From: Azospirillum oryzae
GTDB taxonomy: Bacteria; Pseudomonadota; Alphaproteobacteria; Azospirillales; Azospirillaceae
Assembly: GCF_900177515.1 (NCBI RefSeq)
Contig: NZ_FXAK01000008.1
Location: forward strand, 433,501 to 497,500
Length of the DNA: 64,000 nt
Direction of reading: 5' to 3'
The translations under genes and the position numbers were made by a program. The notes beneath the pieces are model-generated. The model did not search any database and was not told the origin of the DNA. It saw only the letters and a list, made by a program, of their open reading frames with translations. The number at the start of each line of letters is the position of its first letter. Positions within the stretch are counted from its first letter, which is position 1. Positions 26,007 through 34,956 of the stretch are shown in pieces.

Positions 26007-26639
26007 TCAGGGGCCGCCGAAAGGCAAGCGGTAGTAAAAGCCGAAGACGTTGTTGGTGCCGGCCGCCGGATCGCCCGCCGCGGCGTCGTTGACGATGCGG
26101 CTGTAGCCCAGGCTGAAGCGCGACTTGTTGTCGAACTCGTATCCCAATTCCAGCTGAGAGCGGAACTCGGTGGTGGGCGCGCCCTCGCGCCGGGCGGTGG
26201 GCAGGGTGCCGGCGCCGAAACTGGGGGTGAAGACGAAGGAGCCGAGCGGCACGTCGACCAGCACGCCGCCGCTGAGGCCCCCGGTCAGTCCCCCGGTCAG
26301 ACCCGCGCCGAGGCCGGTCACGGCGCCGCGCGGTGTCACGCTGCTGCCGCTGCCCGGCCCGATCCAGGGCTGGATGGTGACATAGGGTTCGATCTGCGGG
26401 ACCAGCGAAGACCCGATCCGCATCTTGCTGTTCAGGATGGTGAGGTTGCTTTCCGCCGGCGGCTGCAGGCTGTAGGCGAGGCCGCCGACCGCCCAATTGC
26501 CGAACCGGCCGTCCGCGTCGATGGACTCCGCCCGCGCCGATCCGGCGCCGGCCGCCAGGAAAACGAGGACGACCGCGAGGGACCAGGCGGGCAAGGCGCT
26601 TGGCAGGCAATTCCTCCGGCGGCTGAACAGGCGGTTCAC
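26007..26639 (-). CDS. Outer-membrane beta-barrel protein, PagL/acyloxyacyl hydrolase-like
   Basis: A protein of 210 residues with a signal peptide ending near AGSARAES. The start is GTG 26639 behind GGGAGGGGG; the open frame extends another 31 codons without support. The mature part alternates in a small-barrel pattern and ends in an aromatic-rich strand (NNVFGFYYRLPF). TEFRSQLELGYEFDNKSRFSLGYSRIVND resembles the lipid A 3-O-deacylase PagL region, but the H-x-S of the active site reads R-x-V here, so enzyme activity is doubtful. A Gly-rich segment (GLGAGLTGGLTGGLSGG) is unusual. It could be a general barrel protein. Confidence 0.6.
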   Translation of the reverse strand: MNRLFSRRRNCLPSALPAWSLAVVLVFLAAGAGSARAESIDADGRFGNWAVGGLAYSLQPPAESNLTILNSKMRIGSSLVPQIEPYVTIQPWIGPGSGSSVTPRGAVTGLGAGLTGGLTGGLSGGVLVDVPLGSFVFTPSFGAGTLPTARREGAPTTEFRSQLELGYEFDNKSRFSLGYSRIVNDAAAGDPAAGTNNVFGFYYRLPFGGP

Positions 26640-26811
26640 GGGCACCCCCTCCCGGTGACGCGTCGGATCGCACCATGCGGTCCGGCCACTATAACGATGG
26701 GGCGTGGCGACTGACCCATGGAGTATCGGCACTACCCCTAGGATGTCGTCATCGCCATCCGCGTTTCAACCATGAAAGCATGAGCGGCGCGGGACGATCA
26801 TCTGTTACCAT

Positions 26812-28377
26812 ATGCTCATGAGCGTGCATCCCGCCGAGCCAGCGTCCGGCCCTGGGCCGCAGGAGGAGGTGATCGCCTTCCTCGGCGATCCGCGCACCCA
26901 TGGCGGGCAGCCGGTGGAGCGGATCGACACCCATGCCGCCCTGGTCTTCCTGGCGGGCGACCGGGCGCTGAAGCTGAAGCGCGCGGTACGCTATCCCTAT
27001 CTGGATTACTCGACGGTCGCGAAGCGCCATACCGCCTGCGTCGCGGAACTGGCGATCAACCGCCGCACTGCGCCGGCGCTTTATCAGGGTGTTGTCGCAA
27101 TCCGCCGCGGGGATGATGGCCGGTTGCGCCTGGACGAGGAGAACGGGGACGCGGCGGGGGAGGCAATCGACTGGCTGGTGTCGATGGCGCGCTTCCCCGA
27201 CGAGGCGCTGTTCGACCGGCTGGCCGAGCGGGGCGGCCTGACCCCCGCCCTGATGCGCCGTCTGGCCGAGCGGATCGCCGCCTTCCATCGCGACGCCGCT
27301 CCCCGGCCGGATGGTGGCGGGGTGGAGGCGCTGCGCGTGGTGGCGGACGGCAATCTGGAGGACCTGCGCGCCGCGCCGGACCTGTTTCCCGCCGACGCGG
27401 TGGCGCGGCTGGCGGAACGTACGGGCGCGGCGCTCGACCGGCTGGCGCCGCTGCTGGAGGCGCGGCGGCGGGACGGACTTGTCCGGCACGGCCACGGCGA
27501 CCTGCATCTGCGCAACATCGTCCTGCTGGACGGCGAGCCGACCCTGTTCGACGCCATCGAGTTCGACGAGACGCTGGCGGTGGCCGACGTCTTCTATGAC
27601 CTCGCCTTCCTGCTGATGGACCTGGATCACCGGGGGCTGCGGCCGCTCGGCAATGCGGTGCTGAACCGCTATCTGGAGGAGACGGAGGATTACGGCGGGC
27701 TGGCGGCGCTGCCGCTGTTCCTGTCGCTGCGCGCGGCGGTGCGGGCGAAAGTGTCGGCGGCGGCGCTGCGGCTCGGCGGAAAGGCGGAGGGGCTGGCCGG
27801 GGAGGCGCGGCGCTATCTGGACCATGCTCTTGCCGCGCTCGACCCGGCGCCGGCGCGGCTGGTGGCGGTCGGCGGCCTGTCCGGCACCGGCAAGACCAGG
27901 CTGGCCAAGGGAATCGCGCCCGATCTGGGGCCGTCGCCCGGTGCGGTGGTGCTGCGCAGCGACGTGCTGCGCAAGCGGCTGTGCGGAGTCGCCGATACCG
28001 ACCGGCTGCCGGCCGACGGCTATGCCCCGGCGGTGACGGAACGGGTCTATGCGGAATTGTACCAGAGGGCGGCGGTGGTTCTGGGAACGGGCCAAGCCGT
28101 GGTGGTCGATGCTGTCAGCGCCCGGCCGGACGAGCGCCGCCGGATTGAAGCGGTCGCGGCGGAGGCCGGAGTGCGGTTCGATGGGATCTGGATGGAGGCG
28201 CCGCTGCCGGAGCGGGTGGAGCGTGTGACCAATCGTCGCAATGACGCGTCCGACGCCACCGCCGATGTGGTGGAACGGCAGGAATCCTATGATTTGGGTA
28301 CAATCGACTGGACGCGCCTGGATTCTGGCAGGGTTGCAGCGGATGTGCTGGACGACGCCCGTGCAAGCTTGGCCTAA
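26812..28377 (+). CDS. Bifunctional aminoglycoside phosphotransferase-like / AAA kinase protein
   Basis: A protein of 521 residues with two domains. Residues about 60-300 are an APH/choline-kinase-like fold with the catalytic loop HGDLHLRNIVLLDGEP (near 227) and the metal-binding FDAIEFDETLAVADVFYDLAF. Residues about 350-520 are a P-loop kinase with GGLSGTGKTRLAKGIA and a zeta-toxin-like or AAA_33 arrangement (VVLRSDVLRKRLCGV). This two-domain form is widespread in proteobacteria and unlinked to real aminoglycoside resistance; the substrate is unknown. ATG 26812 is the first in frame. It is followed after 176 bases by a universal stress protein gene. Confidence 0.87.
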   Translation: MLMSVHPAEPASGPGPQEEVIAFLGDPRTHGGQPVERIDTHAALVFLAGDRALKLKRAVRYPYLDYSTVAKRHTACVAELAINRRTAPALYQGVVAIRRGDDGRLRLDEENGDAAGEAIDWLVSMARFPDEALFDRLAERGGLTPALMRRLAERIAAFHRDAAPRPDGGGVEALRVVADGNLEDLRAAPDLFPADAVARLAERTGAALDRLAPLLEARRRDGLVRHGHGDLHLRNIVLLDGEPTLFDAIEFDETLAVADVFYDLAFLLMDLDHRGLRPLGNAVLNRYLEETEDYGGLAALPLFLSLRAAVRAKVSAAALRLGGKAEGLAGEARRYLDHALAALDPAPARLVAVGGLSGTGKTRLAKGIAPDLGPSPGAVVLRSDVLRKRLCGVADTDRLPADGYAPAVTERVYAELYQRAAVVLGTGQAVVVDAVSARPDERRRIEAVAAEAGVRFDGIWMEAPLPERVERVTNRRNDASDATADVVERQESYDLGTIDWTRLDSGRVAADVLDDARASLA

Positions 28378-28553
28378 TTCCAGGAGTGACAACATCTTAT
28401 GGACTGCATCTTCAAGGTTTGCGGTTCCTGCCCCGGACCGCGGACCGCAGCGACGATGGGGCGAATGACGGCCCGGTGAGAATCGCCCGCCACACCGGCG
28501 GACGGACCGCCGCCGTCCGGGAAGGGCCGCTCGAACCGGTCCGGGAGGAGTCC

Positions 28554-29420
28554 ATGACCTACAAGACCATCCTTGTGCCGCTCTGCGGCAGTGAGAACGA
28601 CCCGGTGGCCCTGAAGGGCGCGGTTGCGGTGGCGAGGGATTTCGACGCCCACCTCGTCGGCCTGTTCGTCAGCCTCGACCCGCGCGATGCCGTGCCGATG
28701 CTGGGCGAGGGCATGTCCGGCGCCATGGTGGACGAGATCATGCGCGCGGCGGAAACGGAGTCGAACAACCATCGCGCCGCCGCCCGCCGCGCCTTCGACG
28801 CCGCCGTCGCCGAGGCCGGGTTCGAGATGCGCGACGTCCCCGGCGGGGTCGAGGCGCCGTCCGCCTCCTGGCGCGAGGTCGTCGGCCGGATCGAGGACGT
28901 GGTGCCGGCCGAAGGCCGTCTGGCCGACCTGATCGTCTGCGCCCACACCTCGATCGAGGCGGACACGCAGGGCTACACCACCATGGAAACGGCGCTGCTG
29001 GGATCGGCCCGGCCGGTGCTGCTGGTGCCGAAGTCCCTTCCGGCGGAGATCGGCCACACCGTCGCCGTCGCCTGGAACGGCAAGACGGAGGCCACCCGCG
29101 CCGTCGCCGCGGCCCTGCCTTTCCTGCGCAGCGCCGAGCGCGCCCACATTCTGACCGCCGAAACTTCGGTTACGGAAGGCGCGACAGGACGCCGCATTGC
29201 CCAATATCTCGCTTGGCAGGGTGTTAACCCTGAGTTAACTATATTGCATCCGGGATCGGAACCCGTTGGGGAGACGGTCACCAAGAAAGCCGTGGAGCTG
29301 GGCGCCGACCTGCTGGTTATGGGCGGTTACGGCCACAGCCGGATGCGGGAAATGATCCTGGGCGGTGTCACGCGCTACGTGCTGAACCACGCCGGGCTGC
29401 CGGTTCTGATGGCTCACTGA
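28554..29420 (+). CDS. Tandem universal stress protein (UspA family)
   Basis: A cytosolic protein of 288 residues with two Usp domains. The first begins MTYKTILVPLCGSENDPVALKGAVAVA; the second begins near residue 160 (TVAVAWNGKTEATRAVAAALPFL) and ends with GGYGHSRMREMILGGVTRYVL, the ATP-binding G-x2-G-x9-G(S/T) type motif. The first domain lacks a clear copy of that motif. GGGAGGAG at good spacing fixes the start at 28554 rather than an upstream in-frame start. It heads a run of same-strand genes that includes a Cys/His small protein and a hemerythrin, suggesting a redox or low-oxygen stress role, which is inference. Confidence 0.92.
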   Translation: MTYKTILVPLCGSENDPVALKGAVAVARDFDAHLVGLFVSLDPRDAVPMLGEGMSGAMVDEIMRAAETESNNHRAAARRAFDAAVAEAGFEMRDVPGGVEAPSASWREVVGRIEDVVPAEGRLADLIVCAHTSIEADTQGYTTMETALLGSARPVLLVPKSLPAEIGHTVAVAWNGKTEATRAVAAALPFLRSAERAHILTAETSVTEGATGRRIAQYLAWQGVNPELTILHPGSEPVGETVTKKAVELGADLLVMGGYGHSRMREMILGGVTRYVLNHAGLPVLMAH

Positions 29421-29525
29421 TAGTCGCCGGTCTTCTGCCGCGCGGGTTTCCCTGCTGCCTCTTCCGGCGGGGATCCCGTGCGGCTGCGGCATTTGCAGCC
29501 CGGCCGTTCCTGGGAGGAACGCGCC

Positions 29526-29786
29526 ATGTTGACGATCAAGGACTGCATCGCGCTGAGCGATCTCACCGAAGCGGAGATCGACGCGATCGCCGAACATGAA
29601 CATCTGCCGGAAATGGTTGCGGTGGAGATGGGCCATTGCCTTGCCCACTGCCCCGGCGGCGCCAACCGCATCGCCCACATCATCGCCGATGACATCGCGG
29701 AGGCCTGCGCCCACGGCCATGTCGACCATGCGGTCGAACTGATGCACACCCTGCGGGAATTCGTGGACACCCATCCGCAAGGCTGA
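29526..29786 (+). CDS. Small Cys/His-containing conserved hypothetical protein
   Basis: The 86-residue protein (MLTIKDCIALSDLTEAEIDAI...) has GGGAGGAACGCGCC before the ATG. It is acidic and helical with a compact HCLAHCPGG motif (residues 37-45) plus further histidines, which could bind metal. I recognise no named domain, though similar short proteins occur in alphaproteobacteria as I recall. It lies between the universal stress protein and the hemerythrin genes, 105 bases after one and 106 before the other. An earlier in-frame start at 29478 lacks a ribosome site. Confidence 0.7.
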   Translation: MLTIKDCIALSDLTEAEIDAIAEHEHLPEMVAVEMGHCLAHCPGGANRIAHIIADDIAEACAHGHVDHAVELMHTLREFVDTHPQG

Positions 29787-29892
29787 GGCCGAGGAACCGG
29801 GAACAGTCCGGCCGCGGCGGGGTTCTACTGGCAAGCTTTTTCGCGATTGCCGTCCGGCAGTCGCCTCTCGACAATTGCCAAGGACCCCGACG

Positions 29893-30363
29893 ATGGCCAG
29901 CAAGACCACCGGCACCCAGGCTGATATCTTCGCCCGCATCAAGACCGATCACGACACCATCCGCAGCCTTCTGGAAAAGACCGAGAAGGCCAACGGCAGC
30001 GGTCGCGCCGTGTTCGAGGAACTGCAGCGCGAGCTGTGGGCCCATTCCAAGGTGGAGGAGGGCGTCTTCTACGCCTCGCTGAAGAAGGCGAAGGAAGCGA
30101 AGTCGGAAACCGTCGAGGGGTTGAACGAGCATCACCTCATCAACGGCCTGCTCGACGAGCTGAACGCGATGAAGACCTCCGACAGCGGCTGGAAGGAAAA
30201 GCTGCAGGTGCTGGGCGAACTCGTCCGCCACCATTTGGACGAAGAGGAAGAGGAACTGTTCGAGGAGGCCAGGGACGTCCTCGACGACGACCGCGCGGCC
30301 GAGTTGGGCGGGGCCTATGACGACCGCAAGAAGCACATCATGGCGGGGCTGGCGCCGCTGTAA
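29893..30363 (+). CDS. Hemerythrin HHE domain protein
   Basis: A protein of 156 residues with a four-helix hemerythrin-like fold that binds a di-iron centre. Candidate ligands are H20 (IKTDHDTIRSLL), H51 and E55 (AHSKVEEGVFY), H80/H81 (NEHHLINGLL), and H113/H114 with E118 (VRHHLDEEEEELF). The ATG at 29893 follows AAGGA at normal distance; the open frame starts six codons earlier. Such proteins sense or buffer oxygen, nitric oxide or iron. It follows the universal stress protein and Cys/His protein on the same strand. Confidence 0.9.
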   Translation: MASKTTGTQADIFARIKTDHDTIRSLLEKTEKANGSGRAVFEELQRELWAHSKVEEGVFYASLKKAKEAKSETVEGLNEHHLINGLLDELNAMKTSDSGWKEKLQVLGELVRHHLDEEEEELFEEARDVLDDDRAAELGGAYDDRKKHIMAGLAPL

Positions 30364-30447
30364 GGAGGGCTACGCCATCCCGTTCGGTTGTCGTCGGCCG
30401 GCGAAGAGGCCATATCTGGGGCTTTCCGGAACTGGCCGGCGGTGTCG

Positions 30448-31743
30448 ATGTCCAAGCGTGTCAGCGTCAAGCGAATGCTTTCCCGGCGGGGCGTACGGTT
30501 CGGCCGTGCCGCGTTGGCGGTGGTCGCACTTGGGGTTTCCGTCCTCATGACCGCTCCCGCTCCCGCTTCCGCCTCACCCGCCCCGCCGGCGAAAGAGCTG
30601 GCACAGAAGACCTGCGGCACACTCGTGTCGCGGGTCGACGCGGTGTCCGGGCGTGGGCCGCTGTTCCTGCGCAGCTACGACAATTCCTATGCGCCCGGCC
30701 CGACCTCGGAGCCGGCGCTGTCCAACGCCGCCTTCACCTACGACAACGCGCTGGCGATCATGGCGCTGACCGCCTGCGGCCAGCGCGACAAGGCCTTGCG
30801 CATCGGCGAGGCTCTGCTCGACGCCGTGTCGCTCGACCGCGCCGGTTGGAAAGGGCGGTTGCGCAACACCTACCGGGCCGGCGCGCAGAAACAGCGGCCG
30901 ATCCCGCCGAATGGCTGGTGGGATGCCGTCGGCAACCATTGGGGCGAGGACCCCTATCAGGTCGGCACCGCCACCGGCAACGTCGCCTGGGCCGGGCTTG
31001 CCCTGCTGACGCTGGCCGACGCCACCGGTGAAAACCGCTTCCGCGACGGAGCGGTCGAGTTGGGGCGCTGGGTGGTCGAGCATACCCGCGACCCGCGCGG
31101 CCCCGGCGGCTTCAACGGCGGCCTGCAGGGCTTCGACGACGCACCGCAGCCGCTGACCTGGAAATCGACCGAGCACAACACCGATCTGGTCGCGCTGTTC
31201 GGCTGGTTGGGGGGCGATTTCTCCACGTCGGAAAAGGAGGCTCGCGACTTCCTCGACAGGATGTGGACGGCGGGCGGCGACCATTTCCCCATCGGCACCA
31301 CACCGGACGGGGTGACGGTCAGCACCTCCACCTCCGGCCTCGATGCCCAGCTATGGCCGCTGCTGCTGCCGAAGGCGCCGGAGGTCTGGCGGGCTGCCCT
31401 GTCCTATGCGGAGCGCGCCCATGGCGCCGACGGCGGTTTCGACTTCAACGACGACCGCGACGGCATGTGGGTGGAGGGCACGGCGCAGGCGGCGCTCGCC
31501 TACCGTGCCGTCGGCCGACGTGGCGACGCCGACCGGCTGTTCGGCGAGCTGCTGAAGGAGATCAGCCCCGGCGGCTATCTCTACGCCACCCGGCCGCAGG
31601 TGCTGTCCACCGGGCTTGCCATCGGGCCGGACAGCAAGACCGACGATTTCCTCTATTACCGCCGCCCCCATCTGGGCGCGACCGCCTGGGCGGCGCTGGC
31701 GGCGGTCGGCTGGAACCCGTTCACGGGGAAGACGGTGCCGTAA
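30448..31743 (+). CDS. Exported protein with (alpha/alpha)-barrel glycosidase-like fold, function unknown
   Basis: A protein of about 431 residues with a signal peptide (RAALAVVALGVSVLMTAPAPASA). The mature part has repeated pairs of helices with aromatic and Gly-rich loops: SNAAFTYDNALAIMALTACG, then TGNVAWAGLALLTLADATGE, then WKSTEHNTDLVALFGWLGGD, then EGTAQAALAYRAVGRRGDAD. This pattern is that of six-hairpin glycosidases and related polysaccharide-active enzymes. No catalytic acid can be named with confidence. Starts at 30448, 30475 and 30388 are all in frame, and none has a strong ribosome site. Its stop is four bases from the convergent uvrC stop. Confidence 0.72.
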   Translation: MSKRVSVKRMLSRRGVRFGRAALAVVALGVSVLMTAPAPASASPAPPAKELAQKTCGTLVSRVDAVSGRGPLFLRSYDNSYAPGPTSEPALSNAAFTYDNALAIMALTACGQRDKALRIGEALLDAVSLDRAGWKGRLRNTYRAGAQKQRPIPPNGWWDAVGNHWGEDPYQVGTATGNVAWAGLALLTLADATGENRFRDGAVELGRWVVEHTRDPRGPGGFNGGLQGFDDAPQPLTWKSTEHNTDLVALFGWLGGDFSTSEKEARDFLDRMWTAGGDHFPIGTTPDGVTVSTSTSGLDAQLWPLLLPKAPEVWRAALSYAERAHGADGGFDFNDDRDGMWVEGTAQAALAYRAVGRRGDADRLFGELLKEISPGGYLYATRPQVLSTGLAIGPDSKTDDFLYYRRPHLGATAWAALAAVGWNPFTGKTVP

Positions 31744-31747
31744 CCCT

Positions 31748-33622
31748 CTATCCGTGGAAATGCTCATAGAGCTTTCGCGCAATGGCTTCGCTGATGCCGG
31801 GCGCGGCCTCCAGGTCCTTCAGGCCGGCGGAGGCGACGGCGGTGGCGCTGCCGAAATGGTGGAGAAGGGCCTTCTTGCGGGCAGGGCCGATTCCGGGGAT
31901 GCCGTCGATGCGGGTGTGCGACATCGCCTTCATGCGGCGGGCGCGGTGGCTGTCGATGGCGGTGCGGTGGGCCTCGTCGCGCAGCCTTTGCAGGAAATGC
32001 AGCACCGGGTCGTTGGGCGCGAGCGTCAGCGGCGGCTGGCCGGGGCGGAAGAAGCGCTCGCGCCCGGCATTGCGATCCGGTCCTTTGGCGATGGCGACCA
32101 GCGGGATGTCGGTGATCTGCAGCATCGCCAACTCGTCCTTCACCGCGTTCAACTGTCCAAGCCCGCCGTCGATCAAAACGAGGTCGGGCCATTGCCCGGA
32201 ATCGCGGCCGGCCCCGCTGCTGCGGTGAAAGCGGCGGGTGAAGGTCTCGCGCAGCATGGCGTAATCGTCGCCGGCGGCCTCCGGATCGCGGATGTAGAAA
32301 CGGCGGTAGGCGTTGCGCTGGAAGCCCTCCGGCCCGGCCACCACCATGGCGCCGACCGGGAAGGAGCCCTGGATGTGCGAGGTGTCGTAGATCTCGATGC
32401 GGCGCGGGGCGGCGGGCAGGCCGAAGACGCGCGACACCCCCTCCAGCAGGGCGGCCTGGGTGGAGCGCTCGGCCAGACGGCGGCCGAGGGCGTCGCGGGC
32501 GTTGGTCTGCGCGTGTTCGACCGCCCGGCGTTTTGGCCCGCGCTTCGGGCATTCCACGGTAACGCGGCGGCCGGCGGACAGGCTCAGCGCCTCCTCCAGC
32601 AACTCCGGTGACTCGACCGGGTCGCTCAGCAGCAGCAGGGCCGGTGGCGGGGTGTCGGCATAGAGCTGGGCGGCGAAGGCGGCCAGGATGTCGCCCGGTT
32701 CCTCCTCCGCGTCGATGCGCGGGAAAAAGGCGCGGGTGCCCTGATTGCGGCCGCCGCGGAAGAAGAAGGCCTGGACGCAGGCTGCACCGCCCTCGCGATG
32801 AAGGGCCAACACGTCGGCGTCGCCCAGCGTGTCTTCCAGATTGATGTCCTGGCGGCTCTGCAGGGCGGTCAGCGCGCGGATGCGGTCGCGCCAGCGGGCG
32901 GCGTCCTCGTATTCCAGCCGGTCGGAGCTGTCGAGCATGTGGCGGGCGAACTCCGCCTGGACCTCGGCGCTGCGGCCGGACAGCACGTCGCGCACGCCCT
33001 GGACCTGATCGGCGTATTCCTCCTCGCTGACGCGGCCGACGCAAGGGGCGGAGCAGCGCTTGATCTGGTGCTGCAAACAGGGGCGGGTGCGCGAGGCGAA
33101 CACGCCGTCGTCGCAGCTGCGCAGCAGAAAGGCGCGCTGCAGGGCGGCGATGGTCATGCCGACCAGATGCGGCGAGGCGTAGGGGCCGAACAGGTCGGAA
33201 TCTCTGCGGTTGCCCTTGCCGGAGGTGCCGCGCCGCTCGGCGCTGCCGCGATGCTGCATCAGGCGGGGGAAGTCGTGGCCCTTCCCAATGACGATGTAGG
33301 AGAAGGAACGGTCGTCCTTCACCAGGATGTTGAAGGGCGGCAGCAAGCTGCGGATCAGGTTCGCTTCGAGTAGAAGCGCCTCGGCCTCGGTGTGGGTGGT
33401 GACGAACTCCATGGAGCGGGTCAGCGACACCATCCGCCGGGTGCGGTTGGGCAGCCCGTCGGTCCGGGTGTAGCTGGCCACCCGGCGTTTCAGGTTTTTC
33501 GCCTTGCCGACATAAAGGACCGACCCGTCGGCCGCCAGCATCCGATAGACGCCGGGCGTGTCCGGCAGGGTCGGCAACTGCGCGCGGATGACGTCCGCTC
33601 CGCTGCCGGTCACCCTGTCCAT
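31748..33622 (-). CDS. uvrC: Excinuclease ABC subunit C
   Basis: A protein of about 624 residues, the dual-incision nuclease of nucleotide excision repair. An N-terminal GIY-YIG domain (PGVYRMLAADGSVLYVGKAKNLKRRV) makes the 3' cut. A Cys-rich segment CLQHQIKRCSAPCVG and a UVR domain (QAEFARHMLDSSDRLEYEDAARWRDRI) follow. The RNase H-like domain with IEIYDTSHIQGS makes the 5' cut, and helix-hairpin-helix repeats (IDGIPGIGPARKKALLHHFG) end the protein. I start at ATG 33622; GTG 33628 is two codons upstream. It is a single-gene unit, convergent with the exported protein. Confidence 0.96.
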   Translation of the reverse strand: MDRVTGSGADVIRAQLPTLPDTPGVYRMLAADGSVLYVGKAKNLKRRVASYTRTDGLPNRTRRMVSLTRSMEFVTTHTEAEALLLEANLIRSLLPPFNILVKDDRSFSYIVIGKGHDFPRLMQHRGSAERRGTSGKGNRRDSDLFGPYASPHLVGMTIAALQRAFLLRSCDDGVFASRTRPCLQHQIKRCSAPCVGRVSEEEYADQVQGVRDVLSGRSAEVQAEFARHMLDSSDRLEYEDAARWRDRIRALTALQSRQDINLEDTLGDADVLALHREGGAACVQAFFFRGGRNQGTRAFFPRIDAEEEPGDILAAFAAQLYADTPPPALLLLSDPVESPELLEEALSLSAGRRVTVECPKRGPKRRAVEHAQTNARDALGRRLAERSTQAALLEGVSRVFGLPAAPRRIEIYDTSHIQGSFPVGAMVVAGPEGFQRNAYRRFYIRDPEAAGDDYAMLRETFTRRFHRSSGAGRDSGQWPDLVLIDGGLGQLNAVKDELAMLQITDIPLVAIAKGPDRNAGRERFFRPGQPPLTLAPNDPVLHFLQRLRDEAHRTAIDSHRARRMKAMSHTRIDGIPGIGPARKKALLHHFGSATAVASAGLKDLEAAPGISEAIARKLYEHFHG

Positions 33623-33746
33623 AACCACTCTCGTTCCCGCAAAGATCCGATTCGCCGCTCACCCAAGCAGTAGAACGGAACGGGTCCAAGAGACAAGAAT
33701 CGGACGAAGCTTCCGGCAGGGATCTGCCATGCGGCCTGGAGGCCGG

Positions 33747-34802
33747 TCAGCCCCCGAACACGGTGTTCAACTGGGCGCCGACGCGGACGAAGGTGGTCCG
33801 TTTCGGTACCTCCTTCAGCCGGGTGGCGCCGATGTAGGTCATCATGCTGCGCACGCCGCCCATGATCTCCTGCATCGTGTTCTCCACCGGGCCGCGATAG
33901 GGGATCTCGACCGTCTTGCCTTCCGAGGCGCGGTAGGAGGCGACGCCGCCGGAGTATTTGTGCATCGCCGTGTCGGACGACATGCCGTAGAAGGTCATGG
34001 CGACCGGCACGCGGTCGCCGTCCCGGTCCTCGTAGCGGATCTCGCCCTCGCACTCGTCATGGCCGGCCAGCATGCCGCCGAGCATGACGAAGTCGGCCCC
34101 GGCACCGTATGCCTTGGAGATATCGCCAGGCACGGTGCAGCCGCCATCGCCGCAGACCTGCCCCTTCAGCCCGTGGGCGGCATCGGCGCATTCGATGATG
34201 GCCGACAGCTGGGGATAGCCGACGCCGGTCATCTTGCGGGTGGTGCAGACCGACCCCGGCCCGATGCCGACCTTGACGATGTCGGCGCCGGCCAGCAGCA
34301 GCGCCTCCGTCATGTCGCCGGTGACGACGTTGCCGGCCATGATGACGGTCTCCGGGTTCTCTTCGCGCAGGCGCGCGATGACCTCGACGAAGCGCTCGGT
34401 ATAGCCGTTGGCGACGTCCAGGCAGATCTTTCCCACCGGCGCCTTGGCCTTCACCGCCTGGAACTTGTCGTGGTCGGCGTCGGCGATGCCCATCGAATAG
34501 AAGACGTTCGACTGGACGGCGGATTCCGCCTCAGCCTGGAAGAAGGCAACCAGCTCGTCCGCCTTGTAATGCTTGTGCAGGGCGGTCATCGCGCCGAAGC
34601 GCGACAGCGCGCGGGCCATGCCCATGCTGCCGGTGACGTCCATGTTGGCGGCGATCAGCGGGAAACCGGTCCAGTCGCGCTGGGTGTGCAGGAAGGTGAA
34701 GGTCCGATTGACGTCCACGTCGTTGCGGCTCTGCAGCGTGCTGCGTTTCGGCCGGATCAGCACATCCTTGAAGTCGAGCTTGAGGTCGCTTTCGATGATC
34801 AC
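33747..34802 (-). CDS. guaC: GMP reductase
   Basis: A protein of 351 residues of the IMPDH/GMPR family that deaminates GMP to IMP with NADPH. It starts IIESDLKLDFKDVLIRPKRSTL, as in E. coli GuaC. The catalytic loop GIGPGSVCTTRKMTGVGYPQ contains the active cysteine, followed by GDGGCTVPGDISKAYGAGADFVMLGG and YGMSSDTAMHKY, which are diagnostic for GMP reductase rather than IMP dehydrogenase; CBS domains are absent. I place the start at GTG 34802 by homology; a TTG at 34835 is in frame. It is followed by uvrC on the same strand 124 bases later. Confidence 0.93.
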   Translation of the reverse strand: MIIESDLKLDFKDVLIRPKRSTLQSRNDVDVNRTFTFLHTQRDWTGFPLIAANMDVTGSMGMARALSRFGAMTALHKHYKADELVAFFQAEAESAVQSNVFYSMGIADADHDKFQAVKAKAPVGKICLDVANGYTERFVEVIARLREENPETVIMAGNVVTGDMTEALLLAGADIVKVGIGPGSVCTTRKMTGVGYPQLSAIIECADAAHGLKGQVCGDGGCTVPGDISKAYGAGADFVMLGGMLAGHDECEGEIRYEDRDGDRVPVAMTFYGMSSDTAMHKYSGGVASYRASEGKTVEIPYRGPVENTMQEIMGGVRSMMTYIGATRLKEVPKRTTFVRVGAQLNTVFGG

Positions 34803-34956
34803 CGCACACCTGCTGATATCTGTTTGCCGGGCCAACCGCTTTCATAAGGCCCAACATCACAGAGTGGAGGCGATGCCCCGCTTCGGCAAGCGACATCGGG
34901 GCCGCGGGTGGGGGTGCCGCGTTTGAAGCAGTTTCGCAGAAACGGGGGGTATCCCC

